Shown piece after piece: positions 44,888 to 54,965 of a stretch of DNA of 64,000 nucleotides. Within the stretch, counting starts at the first letter, position 1; the number at the start of each line of letters is the position of its first letter. Location: the NCBI RefSeq assembly GCF_000176035.2, contig NC_015675.1, positions 4,468,001 to 4,532,000 on the forward strand. The letters are read 5' to 3'. Origin of the DNA: Mesorhizobium opportunistum WSM2075. Lineage in GTDB: Bacteria; Pseudomonadota; Alphaproteobacteria; Rhizobiales; Rhizobiaceae. Below the pieces are notes generated by a model. That model was not told the DNA's origin. It searched no databases and saw only the letters and a list, made by a program, of their open reading frames with translations. The position numbers and the translations under genes are program-made.

Positions 44888-47800
44888 TTATCTTGTCTCC
44901 GACTGCGCAACGATGGGTGGGAACTCAGCCAGAGTCTCAGGTGGGTTCTCTAGCGATTTTTCGCCGATTGGCAGCAAAACGGAAAACACTGCGCCATGAG
45001 GTTTGTTCGGCGTTGCCCATAGCCTGCCGCCATGCGCTTCCACGATCGAGCGACAGATCGGCAATCCCATCCCCAACCCACTGGACTTGGTCGTGTAGAA
45101 CGCCTCGAAGATGCTGTCGGGATTGGACTGAGACAGGCCCGGACCCGTATCACTTACCGCGACAAGCACGGCGTCCGAGTCAGCCTTGCTGGTGCTGATC
45201 GACAATTCGCGCAGTGGCTGCCCACCCTCGCTCATGGCTTCGATGGCGTTCATAATCAAATTCAGGATCACCTGTTGTAATTGGACTCTGTCCCCTAAAA
45301 TGCGTGGCAACCCTTCTGCCAGTTGCATCTTCGCTACGACGGCCCTCTCTGACATTGGAATACGGGCTAGAGCCGAAATTTCCAAAATTGTTTCGTTGAT
45401 TTCCAAATTTTCCTTCCGAGCCGGCGCATTTTTGGAAAAGTCACGAATCCGGCTCACAATATCGGCGGTCCTCTTACCGTCTCTGATGATGCGGTCGATG
45501 GCGTGCTTCGCCCCTTCCAAATCTGGCGGCTGACGAGCGAGAAAGCGCATCGCGGTTCCAGCATTCGTAAGCGTGGCAGCGATAGGTTGATTGACTTCGT
45601 GGACAATGGAGGCTGCAAGTTGTCCCATTGTCGCTACGCGGTTGGCGTGCGCCAGCTCTGCCTCGGCACGTTTTCGCTCCGTCAGGTCCACAACGAAGGC
45701 CACGCCCCGATGTCGCAGTTCGTCGAAGGTCGCTCCACCCACAAGTACGGGCACGAGATCGTTATTTTTCCGAAGAAGATCCTTCTCGTACGGTCTGCAG
45801 GTTCCACTGGAAGCCATGTCCGCGAATGCTCGTTCGTCGGCCCCGCTCCATTCGGAGGGTGTCAAGGAGTTCCAGCGCAACGAGCCCGAAGTAACATCGT
45901 CCCGGCCATATCCCACGATTTGCAGAAAGGCCTCGTTGGCTTCCGTAATGCGACCATCCAGATCGAAAATACATATTCCGATGATATTGGAGTCGACAAG
46001 GCGTCGAACCTTCGCCTCCCGTTCTTGGAGATCGCTGTACAAGCGTGTGTTCTCGAGAGAGATCGCTGCTTGCGCCGCCAGCAGTTCCAGCACCGCGATT
46101 CGAGCCGGCGTGAACGCGTGTGACGTCAGCGCGTTTTCCAGGAGCAGAATTCCGGTCAACTCTCCCTGTTTGATCAGCGGAACGCACAGGATTGACTTCG
46201 ATTGTCGATGGCTCAGATAGTCGTCCACGGAGAACAGGTTAGGTTTCGAGGCATCGTCGAGAATAACGCTTTCCTGTGTACGGATGACGTAGCGGACGAG
46301 GGATTCTGGACACGTGATTGGGGTGATCGGCTCTTGATGCAGCGCGACTTCGATCTGATTTCCGGCGGCCCGCGCTTCCGCGTGGATCAAATACTCACCG
46401 CCTGAGGGCAGAATAAGAAGCCCGCGATCCGCGCCCGCGTTCTCGATCAAGGTTCTCATCAGCCGCTTGATCAACTTGGGCAACTCGATCTCGCCAGACA
46501 AAGCCTGAGAGGCTATTATGACACTCTCTGCGTCCAGATGTTGAACCCGGGAGCCGGTGGCCACGTCACGACCTTGCGCTTCCGAAGGGGCCAGGTGCGG
46601 ATAAAGCCGGTCTAACTGCCGCGCCTTGCCCTCGGCGCCCCAGCGGAGATAACACCGCCGAGCATGACGCAGATGGGCGATGGCGGAAATCTGTGAGCCG
46701 CGCGCATTGTAAAACCTCGCGGCCAACTCATAGGCCAAGCCTTCGGTCTGTACGAACCCTTGATCGTGAGCAGAGGAAATTGCCTCCTCGTAGAGCCGCA
46801 TGGCGTCAGCGTCCCGTCCTTCGATACGGGCGATCTCTGCAGCTACGAGTGCGTGTTTGTCTCCGAAGGTCGGTGGGTAGTTTTCGGCCCACTCTCTAAG
46901 TTGCTCCAGGTGCAGCGCCAGCAGATCATTCCATGCTCCCTTCTCGCCGACCGAAGCGTTTTCATAGAGCGTGGTCAAGGTCAGCGCGGTATAGTAAATA
47001 TAATCGAGTCGCTGGAAATGGACCGGTGCAGCCCACAACAATTCTTTCGCCGTCTCGGCTGATGCGAGCGCCTCGACGTAATCGCCTGACAAGAACCGGG
47101 CTTGTAACTTCAAGATCCAGTACAGGCAGGCCGCCGTGGCCGTCCCATTTGCGGTGATTTGCGCTTCGAAATCCACTTCGTCAAATTGCGCATCGCTGAA
47201 GGTAGAGAAAGTTAAGGTTCGGCCCTGCATGGTCGCAACGAGGCGTTGCTGGGCCTCGATCACGGTAGCGACGTCATGAAACCGAGCTTTCCGGACAAGA
47301 TCCAGGCCCCTTTCCGACTCCCGCCACACTGCCTCCAGCGGATCGTTCCGCGCCAGAAAATTCGTTATCGACTTGTCCATGCAGTAGCAGGCGACAGTCA
47401 GATCACCGGTTTCAGTTGCTATGCGAAAGGCCGTTTGCAGAAAATCTATCGAGGTTGCGATCGGTTGGGTCCAGACGGCGACAACGCCTTTCGCATGATA
47501 GGCCTTCCCGCGGTACGCGACGAAACCTTGCTTATCGACAACATCGCAGGCGAGCTCGGCGAATCGATAACCGTCTCTGTAACGGCGAAATACCGGTCCG
47601 AGGATTTGGCCGAGATCGGCATAGCCATGGGCCGATGCGCCGCAGGTTCCGTGCAGCATTGTCATCTTCGCAATCCGGCACGCGAGCAGCGACCACAAAT
47701 GGAAGTCGGTATGATTAGCAGGGGAGAGGAGCACTGACAGCACATCCATCGCGGCCAGCATTTCTGGATCCGTCATCATTGGCAGATCGATCAAGTTTTC

Positions 47801-50416
47801 GATCGGCTGTCCGCCAAGAGTTTGCCAGACCGTTTCGTATTCGGCCTGGACTTGCGCCTCAGTCGGGTGCGCCGAGATGTCAATGCCGAACAGGCGCAGG
47901 CATGAGAGTGCGCTGTCGACGGCTTGGGCGTTTTCCGATTTCAGAGTGTGGAGCAGGACTTTCAGACGATAGGTAGTCGCCAGGTCGACTTTCGATGCCG
48001 CGCGTTGCAGCAAATCAATTATCAATTGCTCAGCTTCTTCGAAGTTGCCGCTCAAGAATTCGCATTCCGCACGTTCTAACCAGAGGCCGAATGTCAGTTC
48101 GTATTGGTTGTTCCAGCTTGTTTTGTCGAGCATAGCCATGCCGGCCGCTAGATACACGGATGCGGACACGTAGGCAGCGGACGCTTTGGCCTTTCTCCCT
48201 GCGCGCAGGTTGAGCGTCGCCAACTGGGATTTCTCCCGAGGTTCAATCAGTTGTCCAGCGCCCCGATTGAGCTGGCCGGCGACATCGAACAGGTGCTCGA
48301 CGAGCTGGTCATCAGTCATGTTCGCTAGAAGCGTGCGGCCCACGAGCAGGTGAGCGTCAACTCGATGCTCGTCGGGGATAAGCAAATAAACCGCCTGTTG
48401 AATTCGATCATGCAGAAACCTGTACGCGCCATCCTGCTGATCGATGAGACCAGCATAGACGGCTTCCCGGAGCGTCTCGTGCATTGCTTCCTCTGTCTCT
48501 TTCTGAACCAGAGTCAGGATGGCGACGTCGGTGGCGTGGCCAAGACAGGCGAGTTGTTTCAACACGTCTTGGGTCGGGGGAGAAAGCCGCTTCAGCTTCT
48601 CCACCATGAGATCCACCACATTATCGGTATAGCCCTTGGCGTGTATGCGATCGATTTCCCAATGCCAAGCTTGCGCAACAGGATCAAATGTGAGCAATGC
48701 CTCGTCGGCCAATTCCGTCAAAAATTGGATTGCAAAGAATGGGTTTCCCCCGGTCTTCTCCTGAACCAGCTGCGACAAAGGCCGCGCCCGCTGGATGTCA
48801 CAGCGGATTGCACTCGCGGTAAGCTGGCCGATCTCGTTGGACCGGAGGGGACCCAGCTTTATCTCACCGACCCTCGCATCCGTTTTTTTGATCGTATCCA
48901 GCGTATGCAAAAGCAGGTGAGCGGGACCGACCTCGTCGTCTCGATAGGCGCCAACCAGCAGAAGGTGGCGCACTTCCGAATGCGTGATCAGGTGCCCGAT
49001 GAGGTCGAGTGTGGCTGCGTCCAGCCATTGCAGATCATCTAGGAACAGCACGAGTGGGTGCTCCGGCGTGGCAAACGCGCCAAGGAAGCGACGGAACACA
49101 GCCTTAAATCGGTTTTGTGCCTCTTGGGATGGCAGGTCGGAAACGGGCGGTTGTTTCCCGATGATGAACTCCAGTTCGGGAACGAGGTTGACGATCAGCT
49201 GTCCGTGCACACCGACCGCATCTGACAAGATACGCCGCCACCGATCCACTTCCCCTTCGCTCTTGACGAGAATCTGACGGACCAGGGTCTGGAAGGCCTG
49301 TGCCAGGGTTGAGTATGGGCTATCGCGCTTGTACTGGTCGAACTTGCCTGCAGCGAAAAGTCCCCGCGATGGAACGAGGACCTTGTGTAACTCGTTCACC
49401 ACCGAGGATTTGCCGACACCGGAATAGCCGGATATCAATACTAGCTCGGAGGTGCCTTCGACCACTACCCGATCGAACGACGCGAGCAGAGAGTCGATCT
49501 CGGTTTCGCGCCCATAGAGCTGCTCCGGGATCATCAGCTGGCCCGATGTGTCGTGGATGGCTAGCGGGAATGGTTCGATGCGACCATGTAGCTGCCATTC
49601 CACCAGGCACCGACGCAGGTCGACCTCGACCCCCCCTGCGGTCTGATAGCGCTCCTCGGCCGTCTTCAGGAGAAGCTTCATCACGATTGACGAGAGCACC
49701 TGAGGAATTTCGCTTATCCTCTCAGTGGGCGACACAGCACGCCTCGCAATATGGCAGTGCACCCATTCCATCGGATCAGAAGCGGTGAACGGGAGCCGGC
49801 TGGTCAAAATTTCGTACAGCGTGACACCAAGAGAATAGAGATCGCTCCGGGAATCGATAGACCGGTTCATACGCCCCGTCTGTTCGGGAGCCATGTACGG
49901 AAGCGATCCAGCGATGAATTGGGGCGCTTCAAGCTGCTGACGCTCCCGCGGAAGCCGAGACGCAACCCCAAAGCCGGTAAGCCAAACGCGACCGCGCTCG
50001 TCTACAAGTGCGTTCGCCGGCTTGATGTCCTTATGGATGAGCCCTCGTTTATGGACTTGGCCGAGCGCCACTGCCAAACCAATGGCAATACGCAGGAAGC
50101 GGGATAAATCGATGGGGAGTTCTTTGTGCTGCTCTATTGCTTGATCTAAGGGTTCACCTCCTGAATCCTCAAGGATGAGGAGCATTCGTCCTCGGTGGCG
50201 AGCCATGGCGAGGGGCCGGGCCGCCCATGCTGCATCAAGTCCGCTCGCCAGCGCGTATTCGTGTTCGAGCCGCCGGATACTCTGAAGTGACGGCTGCTCA
50301 GCAGCGACCGACACCGCTAGAATCGGTGTCTGGTTGCCGAGCTCTTTGCCGCGGTAGAGCGTGAACTCCGGCCCTTCGCGAAGCACCTCCAAGGCGTACT
50401 CGGAATCCTCGGCCAT
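44888..50416 (-). CDS. giant kinase-like/AAA/GAF/PAS sensor histidine kinase
   Basis: About 1842 residues from ATG 50416. Order: Ser/Thr protein-kinase-like domain (~5-275) with HKDIKPANALV, AAA_16 ATPase (~290-680) with Walker A GYSGVGKSSVV and Walker B LVLFLDDLQWLD, a long alpha-helical TPR-like middle (~700-1280), GAF (~1330-1480), PAS (~1495-1600), HisKA with ASIVHEVNQP and HATPase with DTGPGL and GLGMGLPICRSIV. It has the architecture of 'trifunctional' signalling proteins. The kinase domain looks degenerate: LTGFGVA replaces DFG and the expected VAIK lysine is not seen. The stimulus is unknown. Confidence 0.9.
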   Translation of the reverse strand: MAEDSEYALEVLREGPEFTLYRGKELGNQTPILAVSVAAEQPSLQSIRRLEHEYALASGLDAAWAARPLAMARHRGRMLLILEDSGGEPLDQAIEQHKELPIDLSRFLRIAIGLAVALGQVHKRGLIHKDIKPANALVDERGRVWLTGFGVASRLPRERQQLEAPQFIAGSLPYMAPEQTGRMNRSIDSRSDLYSLGVTLYEILTSRLPFTASDPMEWVHCHIARRAVSPTERISEIPQVLSSIVMKLLLKTAEERYQTAGGVEVDLRRCLVEWQLHGRIEPFPLAIHDTSGQLMIPEQLYGRETEIDSLLASFDRVVVEGTSELVLISGYSGVGKSSVVNELHKVLVPSRGLFAAGKFDQYKRDSPYSTLAQAFQTLVRQILVKSEGEVDRWRRILSDAVGVHGQLIVNLVPELEFIIGKQPPVSDLPSQEAQNRFKAVFRRFLGAFATPEHPLVLFLDDLQWLDAATLDLIGHLITHSEVRHLLLVGAYRDDEVGPAHLLLHTLDTIKKTDARVGEIKLGPLRSNEIGQLTASAIRCDIQRARPLSQLVQEKTGGNPFFAIQFLTELADEALLTFDPVAQAWHWEIDRIHAKGYTDNVVDLMVEKLKRLSPPTQDVLKQLACLGHATDVAILTLVQKETEEAMHETLREAVYAGLIDQQDGAYRFLHDRIQQAVYLLIPDEHRVDAHLLVGRTLLANMTDDQLVEHLFDVAGQLNRGAGQLIEPREKSQLATLNLRAGRKAKASAAYVSASVYLAAGMAMLDKTSWNNQYELTFGLWLERAECEFLSGNFEEAEQLIIDLLQRAASKVDLATTYRLKVLLHTLKSENAQAVDSALSCLRLFGIDISAHPTEAQVQAEYETVWQTLGGQPIENLIDLPMMTDPEMLAAMDVLSVLLSPANHTDFHLWSLLACRIAKMTMLHGTCGASAHGYADLGQILGPVFRRYRDGYRFAELACDVVDKQGFVAYRGKAYHAKGVVAVWTQPIATSIDFLQTAFRIATETGDLTVACYCMDKSITNFLARNDPLEAVWRESERGLDLVRKARFHDVATVIEAQQRLVATMQGRTLTFSTFSDAQFDEVDFEAQITANGTATAACLYWILKLQARFLSGDYVEALASAETAKELLWAAPVHFQRLDYIYYTALTLTTLYENASVGEKGAWNDLLALHLEQLREWAENYPPTFGDKHALVAAEIARIEGRDADAMRLYEEAISSAHDQGFVQTEGLAYELAARFYNARGSQISAIAHLRHARRCYLRWGAEGKARQLDRLYPHLAPSEAQGRDVATGSRVQHLDAESVIIASQALSGEIELPKLIKRLMRTLIENAGADRGLLILPSGGEYLIHAEARAAGNQIEVALHQEPITPITCPESLVRYVIRTQESVILDDASKPNLFSVDDYLSHRQSKSILCVPLIKQGELTGILLLENALTSHAFTPARIAVLELLAAQAAISLENTRLYSDLQEREAKVRRLVDSNIIGICIFDLDGRITEANEAFLQIVGYGRDDVTSGSLRWNSLTPSEWSGADERAFADMASSGTCRPYEKDLLRKNNDLVPVLVGGATFDELRHRGVAFVVDLTERKRAEAELAHANRVATMGQLAASIVHEVNQPIAATLTNAGTAMRFLARQPPDLEGAKHAIDRIIRDGKRTADIVSRIRDFSKNAPARKENLEINETILEISALARIPMSERAVVAKMQLAEGLPRILGDRVQLQQVILNLIMNAIEAMSEGGQPLRELSISTSKADSDAVLVAVSDTGPGLSQSNPDSIFEAFYTTKSSGLGMGLPICRSIVEAHGGRLWATPNKPHGAVFSVLLPIGEKSLENPPETLAEFPPIVAQSETR

Positions 50417-50419
50417 CAA

Positions 50420-50889
50420 GCTTCTTGTTGCTAGGAGAATGAGCCCTTGTCACAGAAAGAGATTGGCCCGCGAAATCCGAAGTCGAGCACGACCCTACTG
50501 TCAATCTGCCGGAGCGTCCAATCTTTATTGGTTTGCTGCGAATGCGCTGCGGCCCGATCCTAGCCTTGCCGGACAAAACGCCACTCTCCACAAAGAGTCT
50601 TTTGTCCTGGAGTTCCTCGTGTCAGAAGTCCGGCGCATTGATGAAGCGAACCGTTCTGATCCCGCAACTCGGCACGGCGCAGCTCGCTCCCGAACCGTCG
50701 CCCCGGCAATTCGTCATTCTCGACGATGAGTCTTGCACAGGAAGGACCGCGCCACACAACTGGTTCGCCACAGGGGCGCATGGCGAAATGGCTTACTCGA
50801 AACTCTTCAAAACTGCGTGATGTGAGGCCGATCAGTCGCGACACGCTCTTTTGATCTCGAGACAATGCATCTGGCCAGGCGAGACCTCG
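50420..50889. other. 470-nt stretch between the giant kinase and the ABC operon
   Basis: Frames of ~100 codons on both strands overlap each other and lack family features. One + strand frame has a segment beginning MKRTVLIPQLGTAQL that could be a very small protein, but I cannot support it. No clear terminator for the sugar operon is seen. Confidence 0.45.
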
Positions 50890-51968
50890 TTACCATCGAT
50901 CCAAAGCTTGACCGGTCTCGGCGTCGAACAGGTTCAACTTGGCGATGTCGGGAGCGACGAAGAGGATTTCCCCGGGACGGGCGCCGATTCTGTCGCGAAA
51001 CACGGCGACCGCCGGTTCGCCGCCGATTGTCAGATGAACCTGGGTCTCCGAACCCATCGGCTCAACCACGCCAACCAACGCGGCGGTCCCCTTGCCCGGT
51101 GCACAGACGCTCAAATGCTCTGGCCGGAACCCGTATTGGACCGGCTTTCCGTCTGGCGCGCTAAAGGCTGAACCGACCGGCAGTGGCGTTCCGTCAGCTG
51201 TTCGCACCACTGGCGCGCCGTTGTCGCGTGCGACCACGCCGCTGATGATGTTCGTCGACGGCGAGCCGATGAATGTCGCGACGAACATGTTCACCGGATG
51301 ATCGTAGAGATCGAGCGGCGTGCCGATCTGCTCCACCCGTCCGTTGTTCACACGACGATCTGGTCGGCCATTGTCATGGCTTCGATCTGGTCGTGCGTTA
51401 CGTAGACGGTGGTGGTGCGCAGGCGCTGGTGCAACGCCTTGATCTCGGCGCGCATGGCCACGCGCAGTTTGGCGTCCAGGTTCGACAGCGGCTCGTCGAA
51501 CAGGAAGACCTGCGGGTTGCGCACGATGGAGCGGCCCATGGCGACGCGCTGCCGCTGGCCGCCTGACAGCTGGCGCGGGTAGCGATCGAGCAGCGGCGTC
51601 AGGCCGAGGATTTCCGCCGCCTTCGCGACCCGTTCGTCCTTCTCGGCCTTGGGCGCCTTGGCAAGCGTCATCGAGAACGCCATGTTCTCGGCAACCGTCA
51701 TGTGCGGGTAGAGCGCATAATTCTGGAACACCATGGAGATGTCGCGTTGCTTCGGCGGCAGATTGTTGACCACCTTGCCGCCGATGCTGATCGTTCCGCC
51801 CGAAATGTCCTCCAGTCCGGCGATCATGCGCAGCAATGTAGACTTGCCGCAGCCCGAGGGGCCCACCAGCACCACAAACTGGCCGTCCGGTATCTTGACC
51901 GAGACGCCGTGCAGCACGGCGTGCCCGGCGTAGGATTTGAGGACATTGTCGATTTCGACTGAAGCCAT
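50890..51968 (-). pseudogene. sugar ABC transporter ATPase (UgpC/MalK type) split by a 1-nt deletion
   Basis: The N-terminal frame (51968-51348, 206 aa) holds all ATPase motifs: Walker [35 protein letters not shown] and YVTHDQ. It ends at TGA just after ADQIVV. The C-terminal frame (51351-50890, 153 aa) begins at an overlapping GTG with NNGRVEQIGTPLDLYDHP and continues as the TOBE/OB domain. Restoring one A (GTG[A]TGAAC) would give IVVMNNGRVEQIGTP, the normal joint. The overlapping stop and start (GTGTGAAC) could allow coupled translation of two polypeptides, so partial function is conceivable. Last gene of the operon. Confidence 0.75.
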
Positions 51969-51996
51969 CGAGGTCTTCCCTGTGATCGTGGGACGC

Positions 51997-54105
51997 TCAG
52001 GCGCCGCTCACATGCAATTCATCGGTGGACAGCGCGCCTTCGGCAATCAGCAGTCCGATGCCACCGTTGGCAAACGCCTCGGCGCTGGTGTCATCAGCCT
52101 CGATCGCCACACCACCGAACAACGCTTTGATTCGGCTGCCCTTGACGGTCAGCGCCACCGGGATCCTCTGTTCGAAGACGAAGTCGTAAGTCGTCTCCGC
52201 CAGCACGACCGTGTCGGCATCCCGTGTGCGCACGATCTGCAGCTTGCCGTCGCGGGTGGCGCGCACGGCGTAGTAGCGCCGCAGGCCCTGAACGCGCGCG
52301 CAGACGCCGCCGTAATTGCCGAGATGAATGACGATGTCGCCCGAAACTTTGTAGTCGGTCCATTGCCGCGTGCCGTGAATGACGATCCCTTCGTCGCGGC
52401 TTTGCGAAACGCGGAAGCTCGGCGGATAGCGCTTGGAAAAGAAACTGACGCCATTGACCCAGGCCATGCGCCAGAAATCGCAGTCGCCGGCGGGGCGGTG
52501 CAGCGTGAGTTCCGGCGCTCCGTCCCACTTGAGGTAGTCGAGCAGCACGCTGCCATCGGCGCGCCTGCCGTCGCTGGCGAGCACGATGCCGATCTCGGCG
52601 ATCGGCTGGCCGTCCAGATCCGGCAGGCGCCAAGACAGGACGCGCTCTTCGCCCGCCTTCAGGGTGACCGCATCGCCATCGATGTCGCGCAGACGATCCT
52701 CGCCATCAAAGGCGCGGATGCGCAGCCGCACCGACACCGCGCCCTTGTTGTGGCGATCGGCGACGACGCGCGCCTTGACCACTTGCCCGGGATAGACCAG
52801 CGGCGTCGCCATCAAATCGTAGGTGCGCATCGACAGCACCTCGCGCGGCGAGAATGTCGGCGTCGTCACCGCGGCGCTCAGCCCAGGCGCCAGTGCCTCG
52901 TAGTTTATGGTCAGCGCACGGGCATTCTCGAACTCGACATTGCCGACGCGAACGCCGATCGCCGAACCATGACCTTCGACGGGCCGAAAACCCTGCTGGC
53001 TGCCGGACAGCGAGAAATGGAACTGTGCGCCGTCCTTGGGTGCATCGAGCGGTGTGCCGCCGGCAAGCGTCATGCCGAGATTGGCGATGTAATAGGCGGT
53101 GCGCACCGCGTCGTTGATCGAGTTGCCGCCATCAGCCGACGAGATCAGCAGGCGGTCGGCGATCGGCCCCCGCCAGTCTGGGCCGGCCTCGATGCCGTCG
53201 AGGCCGAGCATCAGCGCCAGTAGGCAGCCGACATTGCCGGCATTGCAATCGGTGTCCCAGCCCGACGTGTTGACGATCATCTGCGCCTTCTGGAAATCGT
53301 CAGGAGCATAGAGCACGGCCATCACCATCAGCGCGTGGTTGGGCACGACGTGGCAATTGCCTGGATATTTGTCGTAGCCGTATTTGTCCTCGATCTTCTG
53401 GCGCGTGTCGTGCCAGTCGGGATGTGCCTTCACCCAGCCGCGGATGTCGGCGATGAGTTTGGCGATCAGGCTGTCGCGCGGGATGACCGACAGGCCGGTG
53501 TCGATGAGATGGTCGATGTCGCTGGAGACGAAGGCTTCGGCCTCCATTGCCGCCCACAGCATCGCCGCATGGACGGATTCGCCGTCATGCGAGACCTTGC
53601 CGGCCTGTTCGGCAAGCTTTGCCGCCAGTTGCGGCTGCCCAGGCGCCACCATCGCCCAGCCGTCGATGAAGATCTGGGCGCCGATCTGCTCGGCGACGGT
53701 CGCACCATTGGTGGCGATGGAACCCGAATGCGGGGCCGATATGCCCTTCTTGAGATTGAGCCATGCAGTATGCTCGGTCGAGTTGCCGCTGCCGCCCCAC
53801 CACAGGATCGAACGCTCCTCGACGATATAGTTCAGCCATGCCTTGCCGATGGCCTCGGCCGGCAGATCGGGCGAGATGCCGTAATCCTCGAGCGCGCGGA
53901 TGAACGTGAAGGTGCCGGCAACGTCGTCATCTGTGACCACCAGCGGCTGGTTCAGGCGCTCATGCACGTAGTAGTCGATCGGGCCGAGCTCCTTCATGAT
54001 CTTCTGGTAGGTCCAACCCTCGAATGGCCGGCCGAGATAGACGCCCACCAGCTTGCCGAGCACGCCGGCATAGACCCGTTCCAGATAGTCGTTTGGCAAC
54101 TGCAT
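51997..54105 (-). CDS. ADP-ribosylglycohydrolase-family protein with C-terminal beta-sandwich region
   Basis: A 702-residue soluble protein; no signal peptide. The first ~330 residues form the ADP-ribosylglycohydrolase (DraG/ARH) fold with metal-binding TDDD at 58-61 and [11 protein letters not shown] (DTD at 284-286). The C-terminal ~330 residues are strand-rich and Trp-rich, resembling the beta-sandwich found in enzymes acting on glycosides. The gene sits between a sugar permease and the ATPase of the same operon, behind GGAG at the start, so a glycosidic substrate brought in by the transporter is more likely than protein ADP-ribose. The reaction is unknown. Confidence 0.85.
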   Translation of the reverse strand: MQLPNDYLERVYAGVLGKLVGVYLGRPFEGWTYQKIMKELGPIDYYVHERLNQPLVVTDDDVAGTFTFIRALEDYGISPDLPAEAIGKAWLNYIVEERSILWWGGSGNSTEHTAWLNLKKGISAPHSGSIATNGATVAEQIGAQIFIDGWAMVAPGQPQLAAKLAEQAGKVSHDGESVHAAMLWAAMEAEAFVSSDIDHLIDTGLSVIPRDSLIAKLIADIRGWVKAHPDWHDTRQKIEDKYGYDKYPGNCHVVPNHALMVMAVLYAPDDFQKAQMIVNTSGWDTDCNAGNVGCLLALMLGLDGIEAGPDWRGPIADRLLISSADGGNSINDAVRTAYYIANLGMTLAGGTPLDAPKDGAQFHFSLSGSQQGFRPVEGHGSAIGVRVGNVEFENARALTINYEALAPGLSAAVTTPTFSPREVLSMRTYDLMATPLVYPGQVVKARVVADRHNKGAVSVRLRIRAFDGEDRLRDIDGDAVTLKAGEERVLSWRLPDLDGQPIAEIGIVLASDGRRADGSVLLDYLKWDGAPELTLHRPAGDCDFWRMAWVNGVSFFSKRYPPSFRVSQSRDEGIVIHGTRQWTDYKVSGDIVIHLGNYGGVCARVQGLRRYYAVRATRDGKLQIVRTRDADTVVLAETTYDFVFEQRIPVALTVKGSRIKALFGGVAIEADDTSAEAFANGGIGLLIAEGALSTDELHVSGA

Positions 54106-54131
54106 GTTCTGCTCCAGATAATCGAAAAATT

Positions 54132-54965
54132 TCAGCCCTTTACCGAGCCGCCCGCCATGCCTTCGATGAACCGTTTCTGCATGGCGACGAACAGCACCAC
54201 CACCGGCACCACGATGATCAGCGCGGCAGCCATGATCTCACCCCAGTCCGAGCTGTACTGCCCGCTGAGCAGGTAGAAGGCGATCACGGCGGTGACCTTG
54301 TCCGCCTTCTGCAGGAAGGTCGCCGCGATCAGGAATTCGTTCCAGGAGTTGAGCCCGATGATCAGTGCGACGGTCAGGATGCCGGGCGACACGATGGGCA
54401 GCATGACCCTGGAAAACACCTGCCAGGAGGTGGCGCCGTCGATCAGCGCGGCCTCCTCGAGTTCCTTCGGCACGGCGATGAAATACGTCCTCAGCAGCAT
54501 CACCGCGAATGGACTGTAGAGGGCGGTGTAGATCAGCGCGACGCCGAACACGTTGTTGATCAGCCCGAGCTTGGCGAAGCCGAAATAGAGCGGGAAAATG
54601 TAGAGCTGGATCGGCGCCGTGGTCGTCGCCAGCAGGTAGAACGTCCAGATCTTCCACGAAGCGATTTTCCTGCGCGCCAGCACGTAGGCCGACAGCGAGG
54701 ACGTCGAGCAGACGAGGACGATCGTCGTTCCTGAAAGCAGCAGCGAGTTGACGAAGGTTTTCGAAAACTTGGCGTGGGTCCAGGCGTTGACGAAATTCTC
54801 CCAGCGGATGGGATTGGGCAGCGCCAGGGGGCTCTGCACGATCTGGGCCGCGGGCTTCAGCGAATTGAGCACCAGCAGGGCGATCGGAAACAGGGCGATG
54901 AAGGCACCGATGCCCAGCACCATGTAGGAGACCGTCAGGGTGGCCCGGCTTTCGACCATTCTCAT
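54132..54965 (-). CDS. carbohydrate ABC transporter permease (MalG type)
   Basis: A 277-residue permease with six helices. The EAA loop is EELEEAALIDGATSWQVFSRVMLPIVSPGI, typical of the CUT1 family. ATG 54965 overlaps the stop of the upstream permease by ATGA; a longer frame is a shadow of that permease. Second inner-membrane subunit of the sugar importer. Confidence 0.9.
   Translation of the reverse strand: MRMVESRATLTVSYMVLGIGAFIALFPIALLVLNSLKPAAQIVQSPLALPNPIRWENFVNAWTHAKFSKTFVNSLLLSGTTIVLVCSTSSLSAYVLARRKIASWKIWTFYLLATTTAPIQLYIFPLYFGFAKLGLINNVFGVALIYTALYSPFAVMLLRTYFIAVPKELEEAALIDGATSWQVFSRVMLPIVSPGILTVALIIGLNSWNEFLIAATFLQKADKVTAVIAFYLLSGQYSSDWGEIMAAALIIVVPVVVLFVAMQKRFIEGMAGGSVKG

Noticed and set aside
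51937..53223. 428-codon + strand open frame
   Set aside because: Antisense to the ADP-ribosylglycohydrolase gene; rich in Arg/Asp/His as expected for a shadow.
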